Source: Rhodococcus pseudokoreensis | Lineage (GTDB): Bacteria; Actinomycetota; Actinomycetes; Mycobacteriales; Mycobacteriaceae | Direction: 5' to 3' | Length of the DNA stretch: 64,000 bases | Assembly (NCBI RefSeq): GCF_017068395.1 | Contig: NZ_CP070619.1 | Coordinates: forward strand, 3,658,001 to 3,722,000 | Part shown: positions 42,061 to 50,286 of the stretch, in pieces | Layout: each line of letters opens with the position of its first letter | How positions within the stretch are numbered: the first letter of the stretch is position 1 | Translations under genes and position numbers: made by a program | Notes under the pieces: model-generated | What the model was told of the DNA's origin: nothing | Seen by the model: the letters and a program-made list of their open reading frames with translations, nothing else | The model's database searches: none

Positions 42061-42763
42061 CTCGACCGTCCGCATCGGCCTGGTGCTGCCCGACGTGATG
42101 GGCACCTACGGCGACGGCGGCAACGCCCTCATCCTCCGGCAGCGACTGCGCATGCGCGGCTACGACGCGGAGATCGTCGAGATCACGCTGAACGACCCGG
42201 TCCCGGAGTCGCTCGACGTGTACACGCTCGGCGGTGCCGAGGACTCGGCGCAGCGCCTCGCCACCCGGCACCTCGCCAAGTACCCCGGACTGCAGAAGGC
42301 CGCCGAACGCGGCGCCCCCGTCCTGGCGATCTGCGCCGCCATCCAGGTGCTCGGCAACTGGTACGAGACGTCGAGCGGCGAACGCGTCGACGGTGTATCG
42401 ATGCTCGACGTCACCACGTCCCCGCAGGCGACGCGGTCCATCGGCGAGGTGATCACGACCCCGCAGATCGACGGGTTGGCACAGCCACTGACGGGGTTCG
42501 AAAACCACCGCGGCGGAACTACACTCGGCGCCGGAGCCCGCGGCCTGGCCCGAGTCACGCACGGTGTCGGCAACGGTGTCGGAGACGGACTCGAAGGCGT
42601 CGTCCAGGGTTCCGTGATCGGCACCTACATGCACGGACCCGCGCTCGCCCGCAACCCCGAACTCGCCGACCTGCTGCTGAAGCGGGCGCTGGGCGTCGAC
42701 GAACTCGCCCCCCTCGACCTGCCGGAGGTCGAGCAACTGCGCCGGGAGCGCCTGCGCGTCTAG
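42053..42763 (+). CDS. gatD: Lipid II isoglutaminyl synthase glutaminase subunit GatD
   Basis: The 236-residue class I glutamine amidotransferase has the nucleophile Cys94 in PVLAICAAIQVLG and His194 in GTYMHGPAL; Cys94 falls at the same number as in Staphylococcus aureus GatD. It hydrolyses glutamine and channels ammonia to MurT. The start overlaps murT by eight bases, implying coupled translation. The TAG stop is followed immediately by palindrome E6. It corresponds to Rv3713 (named cobQ2) of M. tuberculosis. Confidence 0.92.
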   Translation: MPDSTVRIGLVLPDVMGTYGDGGNALILRQRLRMRGYDAEIVEITLNDPVPESLDVYTLGGAEDSAQRLATRHLAKYPGLQKAAERGAPVLAICAAIQVLGNWYETSSGERVDGVSMLDVTTSPQATRSIGEVITTPQIDGLAQPLTGFENHRGGTTLGAGARGLARVTHGVGNGVGDGLEGVVQGSVIGTYMHGPALARNPELADLLLKRALGVDELAPLDLPEVEQLRRERLRV

Positions 42764-42803
42764 GTGAGTGCCGAAGTGTGGTCCCGCACGCTTTCCCACT
42801 CAC
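42764..42803. repeat. 40-bp palindromic element E6 (class A)
   Basis: GTGAGTGCCGAAGTGTGGTC is followed by CCGCACGCTTTCCCACTCAC. It begins on the base after the gatD TAG stop and is separated by eight bases from a second copy, E7, giving a tandem pair between convergent genes. Confidence 0.8.
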
Positions 42804-42811
42804 CTGGGCAG

Positions 42812-42851
42812 GTGAGTGGGAAAGAGTCCCCGGACACGCTTTCTCACTCAC
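42812..42851. repeat. 40-bp palindromic element E7 (class A)
   Basis: GTGAGTGGGAAAGAGTCCCC is followed by GGACACGCTTTCTCACTCAC. Read on the minus strand, positions 6-8 are the TGA stop of the AbiEi/DUF559-like gene, exactly as in E2 for its own upstream gene. Confidence 0.8.
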
Positions 42852-43860
42852 GTGGGCAGGCGGGACAGCGGTGCGTCGTGTCGGGCCACCCCTCCCGGAC
42901 CAGGACCCGCCGCACCTCCTCGAACACCCCACACGGGTCGCGGGTCGTCTCGTCCCACCCGTAGACCAACCGCGGACGGTCGGCGAGTTCCGCGGCATTG
43001 TCGCGCCGGCGGTCACGGAAGCGGGACTGCCTGCCGCTGTGATACTGCTGCCCGTCGAGCCGGACGATCAACGGAACTCCCGTCGGGCTGTAGTCGACGT
43101 CCTCGTACAGAATCCGGCCGTCCACGACGTGCGGCATCTGGCGTTTCCCGGCCGGCAGTCCGTGCGACCTCTCGACGTCGAGCGCGTACCGGTGTTCGAG
43201 GACGGATTGGACGCCGTCGCCGAGCAGCGTCACGGCGTCGGCGATGTCCGTCGCGTGCCGGTACGGGCGCCGGAGTTCGAGTTTCCGGCGGAGGGCGTCG
43301 ACATGGACCTTTCCGTTGGTGGCCGCTTCGATCAATCGCGCGGCCGCTTCCTTCGGGGTTTCTTCGGACACCGCGAGGTCGAACACAGTGTCGGCCTTCG
43401 ATGTTCGGGGTTGGCGAAACGGGACGGCGATGTGCCCGAATGCCCGGGACCGATGGACCACGACGCCGCCGTGCACGAGGGCGTTTCCGGCGGAGGTCGG
43501 GCGTGGACCGCCGGGTGTCCGTACCGTCGGCCCCTGATTCACCGCCGAGCACTTGTAGGGCACGGTGATGTGGACGGGAGCGGTCAGGTCGTCGACGCGG
43601 AGCATCCCCCACTCCTCGGCCGCGGTCCGGTGGCTGAGGATCGCGCGACCGCCGCCGTAGAGAAGCGCGGCGGAGAGGGCCATCGGGCGCGTGAGCGGGC
43701 CGTTCGTCACCGCGATGACCCGGGGCAGCACCCTCAACCATTGGCCGGTGACCACCCGGTGCCGGAGTGCGGTGGCACTGACGCCGTGCGCCCGTAGCTG
43801 TGCCGTGGTGACGACGCTGTCCTGGGCGTCGAGAAGCGCTTGCCATGAGTCGTGGTTCAT
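42844..43860 (-). CDS. AbiEi-antitoxin-like/DUF559-like protein, paralogue 1
   Basis: The 338-residue protein (ATG 43858-43860; GTG 43890 possible) has an AbiEi-type N-terminal winged helix (DSVVTTAQLRAHGVSATALRHRVVTGQWLRVLPRVIAV) and a C-terminal DUF559/VSR endonuclease-like region. In that region QSVLEHRYALDVERSHGLP, VDGRILYEDVDYSPTGVPLIVRLDGQQYH and RRRDNAAEL supply the acidic and His residues expected of a PD-(D/E)XK nuclease fold. It closely resembles paralogue 2 at 51608-52657. Cysteines near the end (RCPACPRE) could bind metal. No AbiEii toxin gene is beside it. It is bracketed by 40-bp palindromes E6/E7 and E8. Confidence 0.65.
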   Translation of the reverse strand: MNHDSWQALLDAQDSVVTTAQLRAHGVSATALRHRVVTGQWLRVLPRVIAVTNGPLTRPMALSAALLYGGGRAILSHRTAAEEWGMLRVDDLTAPVHITVPYKCSAVNQGPTVRTPGGPRPTSAGNALVHGGVVVHRSRAFGHIAVPFRQPRTSKADTVFDLAVSEETPKEAAARLIEAATNGKVHVDALRRKLELRRPYRHATDIADAVTLLGDGVQSVLEHRYALDVERSHGLPAGKRQMPHVVDGRILYEDVDYSPTGVPLIVRLDGQQYHSGRQSRFRDRRRDNAAELADRPRLVYGWDETTRDPCGVFEEVRRVLVREGWPDTTHRCPACPRE

Positions 43861-43937
43861 GTCGGAAACGGTGTCGGCCGGCCCCGACACGGAACGGCCC
43901 CACAGGCCCGGTTATCCACAGGCTGTGCATAACCTAG

Positions 43938-43977
43938 GTGAGTGGCAAAGCGTCCTCGGCGACGCTTTGCCACTCAC
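43938..43977. repeat. 40-bp palindromic element E8 (class A, best-preserved)
   Basis: GTGAGTGGCAAAGCGTC (43938-43954) and GACGCTTTGCCACTCAC (43961-43977) are perfect 17-bp arms around a six-base loop. It lies between divergent genes, upstream of the AbiEi/DUF559-like gene and of the SRPBCC/ArsR operon, so it is not at any gene's 3' end. Confidence 0.9.
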
Positions 43978-43984
43978 GTACCAA

Positions 43985-44036
43985 TGCAACCGGGGAGTTG
44001 CAGAAAACGTAAGACGTGTGCAACCATGGAGTTGCA
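43985..44036. promoter_or_regulatory. Two matched operators before the SRPBCC-ArsR operon
   Basis: TGCAACcggggaGTTGCA (43985-44002) and TGCAACcatggaGTTGCA (44019-44036) are two near-identical 18-bp inverted repeats, 34 bases apart from start to start (about three helical turns). They precede the SRPBCC start by 28 bases. They are the natural binding sites for the ArsR regulator encoded as the second gene of the operon. Confidence 0.75.
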
Positions 44037-44063
44037 GATCATCCCACGAGGAAGGTGACCGTC

Positions 44064-44510
44064 ATGGACGCATCGAGCAGCATTACCAGGACCGTTGTCG
44101 TGAACGCCCCGAGATCGGCAGTGTGGGCGGCGATCACGGCTCCCGACAAGATCAGCCAGTGGTTCGGGCAACGCACGTCGCTCGACCTCAGCGTCGGCGG
44201 TGAGGCCGCGTTCACGTGGGACGAGCACGGCACGGCCCGCGCCGTCGTCACGGAGGTCGACGAACCGAACGCGTTCGGTTTCCGCTGGGCCGCCGACATC
44301 GACGCCGACCCGGTGGTCGGCAACTCGACCCTGGTGCGGTTCACGCTGTCCGAGCACGCTGCCGGCACCGAACTGACCGTCGTCGAGACGGGATTCGACA
44401 CCCTCGACCGCGACGTTGCCGACCAGAAGCAGGCCCGCGAGGCCAACGTCCAGGGCTGGCACGCCGAACTCGACGAACTGGTCGCGTACCTGCACGGCGT
44501 GAAGGCATGA
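44064..44510 (+). CDS. SRPBCC/AHSA1-family protein
   Basis: The protein is 148 residues from ATG 44064, which has GAGGAAGGTG upstream. It has the AHSA1-like pattern ITRTVVVNAPRSAVWAAITAPDKISQWFG, SVGGEAAFTWDEHG and TELTVVETGF, ending in a long helix. Members bind small hydrophobic ligands. It is the first gene of an operon with an ArsR regulator, and their frames overlap by four bases (ATGA). SRPBCC-ArsR pairs of this type are common in actinobacteria; the inducing compound is unknown. Confidence 0.85.
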   Translation: MDASSSITRTVVVNAPRSAVWAAITAPDKISQWFGQRTSLDLSVGGEAAFTWDEHGTARAVVTEVDEPNAFGFRWAADIDADPVVGNSTLVRFTLSEHAAGTELTVVETGFDTLDRDVADQKQAREANVQGWHAELDELVAYLHGVKA

Positions 44511-44839
44511 CAGTGGGCACGTATGCCGAACTGGCCTCGGTGTTCGCGGCGCTGTCCGACGAGACTCGCTGGGAGATCCTGACCGAACTCGGGCGGTCCG
44601 ACCAGTCGGCGTCGTCGCTGGCCACCCGGCTTCCGGTGTCGCGGCAGGCCATCGCGAAACATCTGACCGCGCTGCAGGCGTGCGGCCTGGTGGAGTCGGT
44701 GAAGGTGGGCCGCGAGATCCGCTACCGCGCGCTGGGCGCCGAACTGAACAAGACGGCACGGACACTGGAACGGATCGGGGCCGAGTGGGACCGTCGTTTG
44801 GAAGCCATCAAGGAGATCGCGGAATCGATGGAGGAGTAA
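44507..44839 (+). CDS. ArsR-family repressor
   Basis: This 110-residue winged helix-turn-helix protein reads ASVFAALSDETRWEILTELG … LATRLPVSRQAIAKHLTALQACGLVESVKVGREIRYRAL. There are no metal-binding Cys pairs in helix 3, so it is probably not a metal sensor. ATG 44507 overlaps the stop of the SRPBCC gene. It likely represses its own operon through the two inverted repeats at 43985-44036. Confidence 0.85.
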   Translation: MTVGTYAELASVFAALSDETRWEILTELGRSDQSASSLATRLPVSRQAIAKHLTALQACGLVESVKVGREIRYRALGAELNKTARTLERIGAEWDRRLEAIKEIAESMEE

Positions 44840-44855
44840 AGACCCCAGACAGGGG

Positions 44856-44889
44856 TTCGGCCGGGAATGCTTCTGCATTCTCGGCCGGA
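44856..44889 (+). terminator. Hairpin after the ArsR gene
   Basis: A 15-bp stem including two G-T pairs, built on GGAATGC/GCATTC with a TTCT loop, lies 16 bases after the ArsR stop. A T-rich stretch follows. It also faces the end of the convergent MFS gene. Confidence 0.7.
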
Positions 44890-44964
44890 TCTCTGCTTCT
44901 CGAGTTTTCTCTGCTCACAGGTACATTTCCTCGATCCGCATCACTGACGATACACGCGAGTGAT

Positions 44965-46422
44965 CTACGTCACAAGAGGTTCCATCGGACTTTTCTTCGC
45001 CCGATCGTGCCCGGGCAGGGCCAGGGACACCGCGAACACCAGGACCGCCAGCACGGCGCACACCCCGTAGGCGATCGAGAATCCGGCGGCCGACGCGACG
45101 CCGCCCACCATGCTCGCGGCCAGAACCGTCGCGACGACCGCACTGCACATGGTCGTGCCCATCGTCCGCAGCAACACGTTGACGCCGTTGGCCGCGGCCA
45201 TCTGCGTGGACGGCACGGCCCGGACGATCAGCATCGGCAGCGTGCTGTACACCAGTGCGGTGCCGATCGCCGCGACCCCGAGCGCCGCGATCACCAGCCA
45301 CAGCTCCTTGTGCGGCACGGTGTGCAGCACGTAGCCGATGACGAGGCAGATCGCGCCCGACAGAATCGTCACCTTCGAGCCGTAGCGCTCTGACACCCGG
45401 GCCCCGACCTGCGCGAACACGATCATCGACAGACTCGTCGGGAGCTGGCACACCGCGGCCTGCAGGATCGTCAGGCCGTAGCCGGCGTCGCCGCGGGGCG
45501 CCTGAAGAAGTTGGGTGGTGATGAGGGCGTTTCCGTAGAACGCGAACCCGACGAGCAGCGCCGTGACGTGGGGCAGCAGCACCGACCGTCGCGCCGACAC
45601 CCGCAGGTCCACGAGCGGATTCCGGTTGCGTAGCTGCTGATATCCCCACAGCGCGAACAGGAACACCGACGACCCGAACATGCCGAGCACCGCGGGACTT
45701 CCCCAGCCCCACGAGCTGCCCTGGGTGATCGGGACGAGCAGGCAGACGAGCGCGGCGGTCAGGCCGACGGCACCGGTCCCGTCGAACCGCCCGCCCGACC
45801 GCACCTCGGACTCGCGGATGAACAGCGCCGCGGCCAGGGTGACCGCGAGCCCGATGCCGGCGATGACCCAGAAGAGGACGTGCCAGTTGGAGTACTCGGC
45901 AACGGATGCCGCGAAGGGCAGTCCGAGCGCGGTGCCGATGCCGAGGGTCGAACTCATCATGGCGATGGCGCCGTGGACCTTCTCGCGCGGCAGTTCGTCG
46001 CGGAGTATCGAGATTCCGACCGGGATGACGGCGGCGCCTGCCCCCTGCAGTCCCCGCGCGAAGATGAGGAAGGCGATGTCGGACGTCACGGCGCAGATCA
46101 ACGCGCCGATCGTCATGAAGACGAACGCGACGAGGAGCATCCGCTTCTTGCCGAACATGTCGGCGAGCCTGCCGAAGATCGGGGTGACGACCGCGCCGAC
46201 CAGGAGGGTGGTGGTGATCAGCCAGGACACCGACGTCTGACTCGCGCCGGTGAACGTCGGCATGCTGGGCAGGAGGGGCACCATGACCGTCTGCAGGACG
46301 GCCTGGAACACACCCGCGAACGCGAGAATCGGGAAGAGGTAACGCGATCCGTTGGCCGACGCGGGTTGCGCGCCCGGGTGATCCGCGAGCGCCGAGAGCG
46401 GGCGCGGCAACGAGATCGTCAA
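44965..46422 (-). CDS. MFS drug-efflux-type transporter
   Basis: The 485-residue protein has 12-14 membrane spans. The MFS motif A sequence GRLADMFGKKRMLL is in the first cytoplasmic loop and the motif C-like stretch GIGTALGLPFAASVAEYSNWHVLFW is in span 5, as in the DHA2 family of multidrug exporters. The likely start is TTG 46420-46422 with GAGGGG upstream. The TetR operator lies 20 bases before it, and the TetR gene is immediately upstream on the same strand. The substrate is unknown. Confidence 0.85.
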   Translation of the reverse strand: MTISLPRPLSALADHPGAQPASANGSRYLFPILAFAGVFQAVLQTVMVPLLPSMPTFTGASQTSVSWLITTTLLVGAVVTPIFGRLADMFGKKRMLLVAFVFMTIGALICAVTSDIAFLIFARGLQGAGAAVIPVGISILRDELPREKVHGAIAMMSSTLGIGTALGLPFAASVAEYSNWHVLFWVIAGIGLAVTLAAALFIRESEVRSGGRFDGTGAVGLTAALVCLLVPITQGSSWGWGSPAVLGMFGSSVFLFALWGYQQLRNRNPLVDLRVSARRSVLLPHVTALLVGFAFYGNALITTQLLQAPRGDAGYGLTILQAAVCQLPTSLSMIVFAQVGARVSERYGSKVTILSGAICLVIGYVLHTVPHKELWLVIAALGVAAIGTALVYSTLPMLIVRAVPSTQMAAANGVNVLLRTMGTTMCSAVVATVLAASMVGGVASAAGFSIAYGVCAVLAVLVFAVSLALPGHDRAKKSPMEPLVT

Positions 46423-46442
46423 ATGTCACCCCTCGCGCAGCT

Positions 46443-46484
46443 GGTAAATGGTTGTTCACCACATTAGGTGAACAACCATTTACC
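46443..46484. promoter_or_regulatory. TetR-type operator, perfect 18-bp arms
   Basis: GGTAAATGGTTGTTCACC (46443-46460) and its exact reverse complement (46467-46484) flank a six-base centre. The core TGAACAACCATT resembles operators of TetR-family efflux regulators. It lies between the TetR gene and the MFS start, so it should control the transporter directly; TetR itself seems to be read from the recR side. Confidence 0.8.
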
Positions 46485-46506
46485 CCGCAAGCCGGACAAT
46501 CCGCCC

Positions 46507-47079
46507 TCAGCCGTCGAGCAACTCCTGCACCAGCGGGGCGTACTGCGCCACCACCTCGTCCGGGGTGCCCGTCGCATGCTCCTGCATCATCTTGCGGCGC
46601 ATGACAGCGAGACCCGTCAGCATCGACATCACCAGTTCCGCACGCAGCCGGCCACCGGGCCCGGGCAGTCGTTCGGCCAGCGTGTCGATCATCTGCGTCG
46701 AATAGTTGGCCCGCAGCTTCCGGCTGCTCTCCTCGCTCGGCCCGCTCATGAACAGGATGTTCAGCGACAACGGTTTGTACGGTTCGAGCGGCCGCGCGAA
46801 TATCGACACCATCCGCTCACCGAGGCCGTCCAGCGGACCGCTGAACAGCACCTCCGCGGCGGACCGGAAGTCGACGAGCGCGTCGAACAGCTGCTCCTTC
46901 GACCCGAAGTACTTGATGATCAGCGGTGCGCTGACCCCCGCGTCCTCGGCGATGTCCTTGAGCGTGATCTCCCGGTACGGACGCGTCGCGAACGCCCGCC
47001 CCGCAGCGTCGACGATCAGCGACCGCGACTGCTCCGCCGTCCGCTTCACCGGCGCCGCCGTGCCCGGATCCGACGTCAC
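46507..47079 (-). CDS. TetR/AcrR-family regulator
   Basis: The 190-residue protein has the TetR helix-turn-helix at about residues 15-62 ([51 protein letters not shown]) and a helical ligand domain. Its GTG start overlaps the recR stop by four bases, so it is translated from the recR transcript. It is the probable repressor of the downstream MFS gene through the palindrome at 46443-46484. Confidence 0.88.
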   Translation of the reverse strand: MTSDPGTAAPVKRTAEQSRSLIVDAAGRAFATRPYREITLKDIAEDAGVSAPLIIKYFGSKEQLFDALVDFRSAAEVLFSGPLDGLGERMVSIFARPLEPYKPLSLNILFMSGPSEESSRKLRANYSTQMIDTLAERLPGPGGRLRAELVMSMLTGLAVMRRKMMQEHATGTPDEVVAQYAPLVQELLDG

Positions 47080-47684
47080 AGCGTGCGTCTCCCCGACAAC
47101 GCCCGGCCCAGTGTGAGCTCGTCGGCGAACTCGAGGTCGCCGCCCATCGGCAGACCCGACGCGAGCCGGCTGACCGTCAGCCCCGGGAAGTCCCGCAGCA
47201 TCCGCACCAGATACGTCGCGGTGGCCTCCCCCTCCGTGTTGGGGTCGGTCGCGATGATCACCTCGGAGACGTCGACGCCGTCCTCCTGATTACCGATGCG
47301 CGCGAGCAACTCCCGGATCCGCAGCTGGTCGGGGCCCACCCCGGACAGCGGATCCAGCGCACCGCCCAGAACGTGATAGCGGCCCTTGAACTCGCGGGTG
47401 CGCTCCACGGCCTGGACGTCCTTCGGCTCCTCGACCACACAGATCACCGTGCGGTCGCGGCGCGGATCGGCGCAGATGCGGCAGTGCTCCTTGTCGGACA
47501 CCGTGCCGCACACCACGCAGAACTGGACGCCGTCACGCACCCGCTGCAGGGCGTTCTTGAGCCGGTCGATTTCCGGCGGCTCGACACTGAGCAGGTGGAA
47601 CGCGATGCGCTGCGCGCTCTTCGGCCCGACGCCGGGCAGCTTGCCCAGCTCGTCGATCAGATCCTGAACCGGACCTTCGTACAC
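47076..47684 (-). CDS. recR: Recombination protein RecR
   Basis: The 202-residue protein has the N-terminal helix-hairpin-helix ([24 protein letters not shown]), the Cys4 zinc finger ([17 protein letters not shown]), a Toprim domain ([16 protein letters not shown] … [15 protein letters not shown]) and a C-terminal Walker-B-like segment. It loads RecA at gaps with RecF and RecO. It starts with GTG 47682-47684, nine bases after ybaB, in the usual ybaB-recR operon; dnaX, the usual third member, is about 12 kb away. Confidence 0.96.
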   Translation of the reverse strand: MYEGPVQDLIDELGKLPGVGPKSAQRIAFHLLSVEPPEIDRLKNALQRVRDGVQFCVVCGTVSDKEHCRICADPRRDRTVICVVEEPKDVQAVERTREFKGRYHVLGGALDPLSGVGPDQLRIRELLARIGNQEDGVDVSEVIIATDPNTEGEATATYLVRMLRDFPGLTVSRLASGLPMGGDLEFADELTLGRALSGRRTL

Positions 47685-47693
47685 GCCGCGCCT

Positions 47694-48035
47694 CTAGAAA
47701 CCGGGGAGGCCAGGCAGGCCTCCCCCACCGAATCCACCCGCGAGCGGACCGAGCTTCTGCGCCGCGATCTCCTGCGCCTTGCTCGACGCGTCCTCGATCG
47801 CACCGATCACGAGGTCCTGCAGAGTTTCCACGTCGTCGGGATCGACGACCTTCGGATCGATCTTCAGACCGACCACTTCACCTGTCCCCTTGACCGTCGC
47901 GGTCACGAGTCCGCCACCGGCCTGCCCGGTGACCTCGGCCTCGGCCATCTCCTGCTGCGCGGCCATCAGCTGCTGCTGCATCTGCTGCGCCTGCGCGAGG
48001 AGCTGCGACATGTCGGGTTGTCCACCTGGTTGCAC
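47694..48035 (-). CDS. YbaB/EbfC nucleoid-associated protein
   Basis: The 113-residue protein has a Gln/Ala-rich helix ([27 protein letters not shown]), a small sheet ([41 protein letters not shown]) and a Gly-rich tail, the standard YbaB layout. It binds DNA as a dimer and is nearly always cotranscribed with recR. The GTG start is at 48033-48035. Confidence 0.92.
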   Translation of the reverse strand: MQPGGQPDMSQLLAQAQQMQQQLMAAQQEMAEAEVTGQAGGGLVTATVKGTGEVVGLKIDPKVVDPDDVETLQDLVIGAIEDASSKAQEIAAQKLGPLAGGFGGGGLPGLPGF

Positions 48036-48151
48036 TGACGTGGTCCTTTCTGCTGTTTCCCCTGCCAGCGTAGACCGTGACCGTCAGCGCGGTCCGCCGC
48101 CGACGCCGTCGTGCGAATCCCGTCGACGACGCCGGAGCGAACAGGACCGGG

Positions 48152-48586
48152 TCAGCCGAGTTCGCGCTCGAGGTTCGCCAGCACCTGCCCCTGGATCTTC
48201 TTCAGACCCAGCGGGGCGAACGTCTTCTCGAAGAAGCCGCCGATGCCGCCCGCACCCTTCCACTCGGTGGTCGTGGTGACCGTCGAACCGCTGCCACTCG
48301 GCGCGACGACCCAGGTGGTGACGAGCGACGAGTTCGCGTCCGTCTCGGTGATCGTGTTGCCCGCCACCGTGACCGTCGCCTTGATGTCGCGGGACCGCTT
48401 CTCGGTGGCCTTCAGCGTCCACTGCGCGACGGTGCCGCCGCCCTGCCCGCCCTCCAGGACGCGGTAGTCCAGGTACTGCTCCGAGAGGATGCGCGGACGC
48501 ACCGTCTCGTAGTCCGTCAAAGCCGCGAGCGCCTTCTCCGGTGTGGCTGCGACGGTGATCGAACTGCTCGCGCTGACCTGGCCCAC
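48152..48586 (-). CDS. SRPBCC-family protein (Rv3718c-like)
   Basis: The protein is 144 residues from GTG 48584-48586, with GAGGAG eight bases upstream; the open frame extends further to 48631. The fold signature is SITVAATPEKALAALTDYETVRPRILSEQYLDYRVLEGG, ending with the helix GGFFEKTFAPLGLKKIQGQVLANLERELG. It corresponds in position and strand to Rv3718c, whose function is unknown. It is divergent from the FAD oxidase gene. Confidence 0.8.
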   Translation of the reverse strand: MGQVSASSSITVAATPEKALAALTDYETVRPRILSEQYLDYRVLEGGQGGGTVAQWTLKATEKRSRDIKATVTVAGNTITETDANSSLVTTWVVAPSGSGSTVTTTTEWKGAGGIGGFFEKTFAPLGLKKIQGQVLANLERELG

Positions 48587-48600
48587 TGTTCTGACTCCTC

Positions 48601-48617
48601 TTGTACGATTTGTACGA
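48601..48617. promoter_or_regulatory. Direct repeat TTGTACGA before the SRPBCC gene
   Basis: TTGTACGA occurs at 48601-48608 and again at 48610-48617, a nine-base period, 15 bases upstream of the minus-strand SRPBCC start. It could be an operator or overlap the promoter. No regulator can be named. Confidence 0.3.
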
Positions 48618-48801
48618 AACTGCTTCCTCATCCCATCCTGCCTTCCGGCCGCGAGTCCGGGCGATGACGTGGCAATCTATTGTGAGGTAGCTCACTTCGG
48701 CATGGTCGCGACCCGCACATTGATGAGACATTTGTGTGAATCTTCGGTCGCGCGCGCCGATATGCGTGGCTTGAACCCTCGGAGAGGGATAGCGTCAAGG
48801 T

Positions 48802-50286
48802 GTGGCTGCCTCTTCGGTTGAACTACTGAAAAGCATGCGGGAGGGTGGACGCCCCTTCCGTGCGCATCGCACTTTGCCCGTCACGGGGATCGACGCTCAC
48901 CGCGCCGGCGTCCAACGACTCCTCGCGTCCTACCGCGCGATTCCCACGGACGCCACCGTGCGGCTCGCGAAGAAGACGTCCAACCTGTTCCGGGCCCGGG
49001 CGCAGACCAGCGCACCCGGCCTCGACGTCTCCGGCCTCGGCGGGGTCATCTCCGTCGACCCGCAGGCCCGGACCGCGGACGTCGCCGGAATGTGCACGTA
49101 CGAGGACCTGGTGGACGCCACCCTGCCGTATGGGCTGGCGCCGCTGGTGGTTCCGCAGCTCAAGACCATCACGCTCGGCGGCGCGGTCACCGGCCTCGGC
49201 ATCGAGTCGACGTCGTTCCGCAGCGGGCTCCCCCACGAATCGGTCCTCGAGATCGACGTCCTGACCGGCAGCGGCGACATCGTCACCGCGACACCGGAAG
49301 GCGAGAATTCCGACCTGTTCTGGGGGTTCCCCAACTCCTACGGAACACTCGGCTACTCGACGCGTCTGCGCATCCAGCTCGAGCCCGTCAAACGGTATGT
49401 GGCACTGCGCCATCTGCGTTTCGATTCGCTGGACGAGTTGCAGACGGCGATGGATCGCATCGTCACCGACCGCGTCCACGACGGCATCCCCGTCGACTAC
49501 CTGGACGGCGTCGTCTTCACCGAGTCCGAGAGTTACCTGACGCTGGGCCACCAGACCGACGAGGGCGGACCTGTCAGCGACTACACCGGGCAGAACATCT
49601 TCTACCGGTCCATCCAGCACAGCTCGGTGAACCACCCCAAAACGGACAAACTCACCATCCGAGACTATCTGTGGCGCTGGGACACCGACTGGTTCTGGTG
49701 CTCGCGCGCGTTCGGCGCCCAGAACCCCACCGTCCGCCGGCTGTGGCCGAAGCGGTTCCTCCGCAGCAGCTTCTACTGGAAGCTCATCGCCCTCGACCAC
49801 AAGTACGACATCGGCGACCGACTCGAGAAGCGCAAGGGCAACCCGCCGCGGGAACGCGTCGTGCAGGACGTCGAAGTGCCCATCGACCGCACCGCGGACT
49901 TCGTCCGGTGGTTCCTCGACGAGATCCCCATCGAGCCGCTGTGGCTGTGCCCGTTGCGGTTGCGGGAACCCGCCCCGGCAGGCGCGTCGTCGCAACGCCC
50001 CTGGCCCCTGTACCCCCTCGAACCGAAACGCACGTACGTGAACATCGGCTTCTGGTCCTCGGTACCCATCGTTCCGGGCAGGCCCGAGGGGGCGGCGAAT
50101 CGACTGATCGAAGACAAGGTCAGCGACTTCGACGGACACAAGTCCCTCTACTCGGATTCGTATTATTCACGAGAAGACTTCGAACGCCTCTACTACGGCG
50201 GCGATCGATACACGGAACTGAAAAAACGCTACGACCCCAAAACACGATTACTGGACCTTTTCTCCAAGGCGGTGCAACGTCGATGA
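48802..50286 (+). CDS. FAD-binding oxidoreductase paired with a fatty-acid methyltransferase
   Basis: This 494-residue vanillyl-alcohol-oxidase-type flavoprotein shows the FAD_binding_4 signature VISVDPQARTADVAGMCTYEDLVDATLPYGLAPLVVPQLKTITLGGAVTGLGIES at about residues 75-130, and a DHCR24-like C-terminal part. GTG 48802 may be leaderless, as a TAGCGT lies about 10 bases upstream. It overlaps the downstream methyltransferase by four bases. Similar pairs (BfaA/BfaB, TmsA/TmsB) methylate oleoyl lipids and reduce the 10-methylene product to 10-methylstearate. The same pair is Rv3719-Rv3720 in M. tuberculosis. Confidence 0.8.
   Translation: MAASSVELLKSMREGGRPFRAHRTLPVTGIDAHRAGVQRLLASYRAIPTDATVRLAKKTSNLFRARAQTSAPGLDVSGLGGVISVDPQARTADVAGMCTYEDLVDATLPYGLAPLVVPQLKTITLGGAVTGLGIESTSFRSGLPHESVLEIDVLTGSGDIVTATPEGENSDLFWGFPNSYGTLGYSTRLRIQLEPVKRYVALRHLRFDSLDELQTAMDRIVTDRVHDGIPVDYLDGVVFTESESYLTLGHQTDEGGPVSDYTGQNIFYRSIQHSSVNHPKTDKLTIRDYLWRWDTDWFWCSRAFGAQNPTVRRLWPKRFLRSSFYWKLIALDHKYDIGDRLEKRKGNPPRERVVQDVEVPIDRTADFVRWFLDEIPIEPLWLCPLRLREPAPAGASSQRPWPLYPLEPKRTYVNIGFWSSVPIVPGRPEGAANRLIEDKVSDFDGHKSLYSDSYYSREDFERLYYGGDRYTELKKRYDPKTRLLDLFSKAVQRR

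Noticed and set aside
42844..43860. Calling the AbiEi/DUF559-like genes type IV toxin-antitoxin systems
   Set aside because: The N-terminal domain resembles AbiEi, but no AbiEii-type nucleotidyltransferase gene is adjacent to either paralogue, so a toxin-antitoxin pair is not supported.
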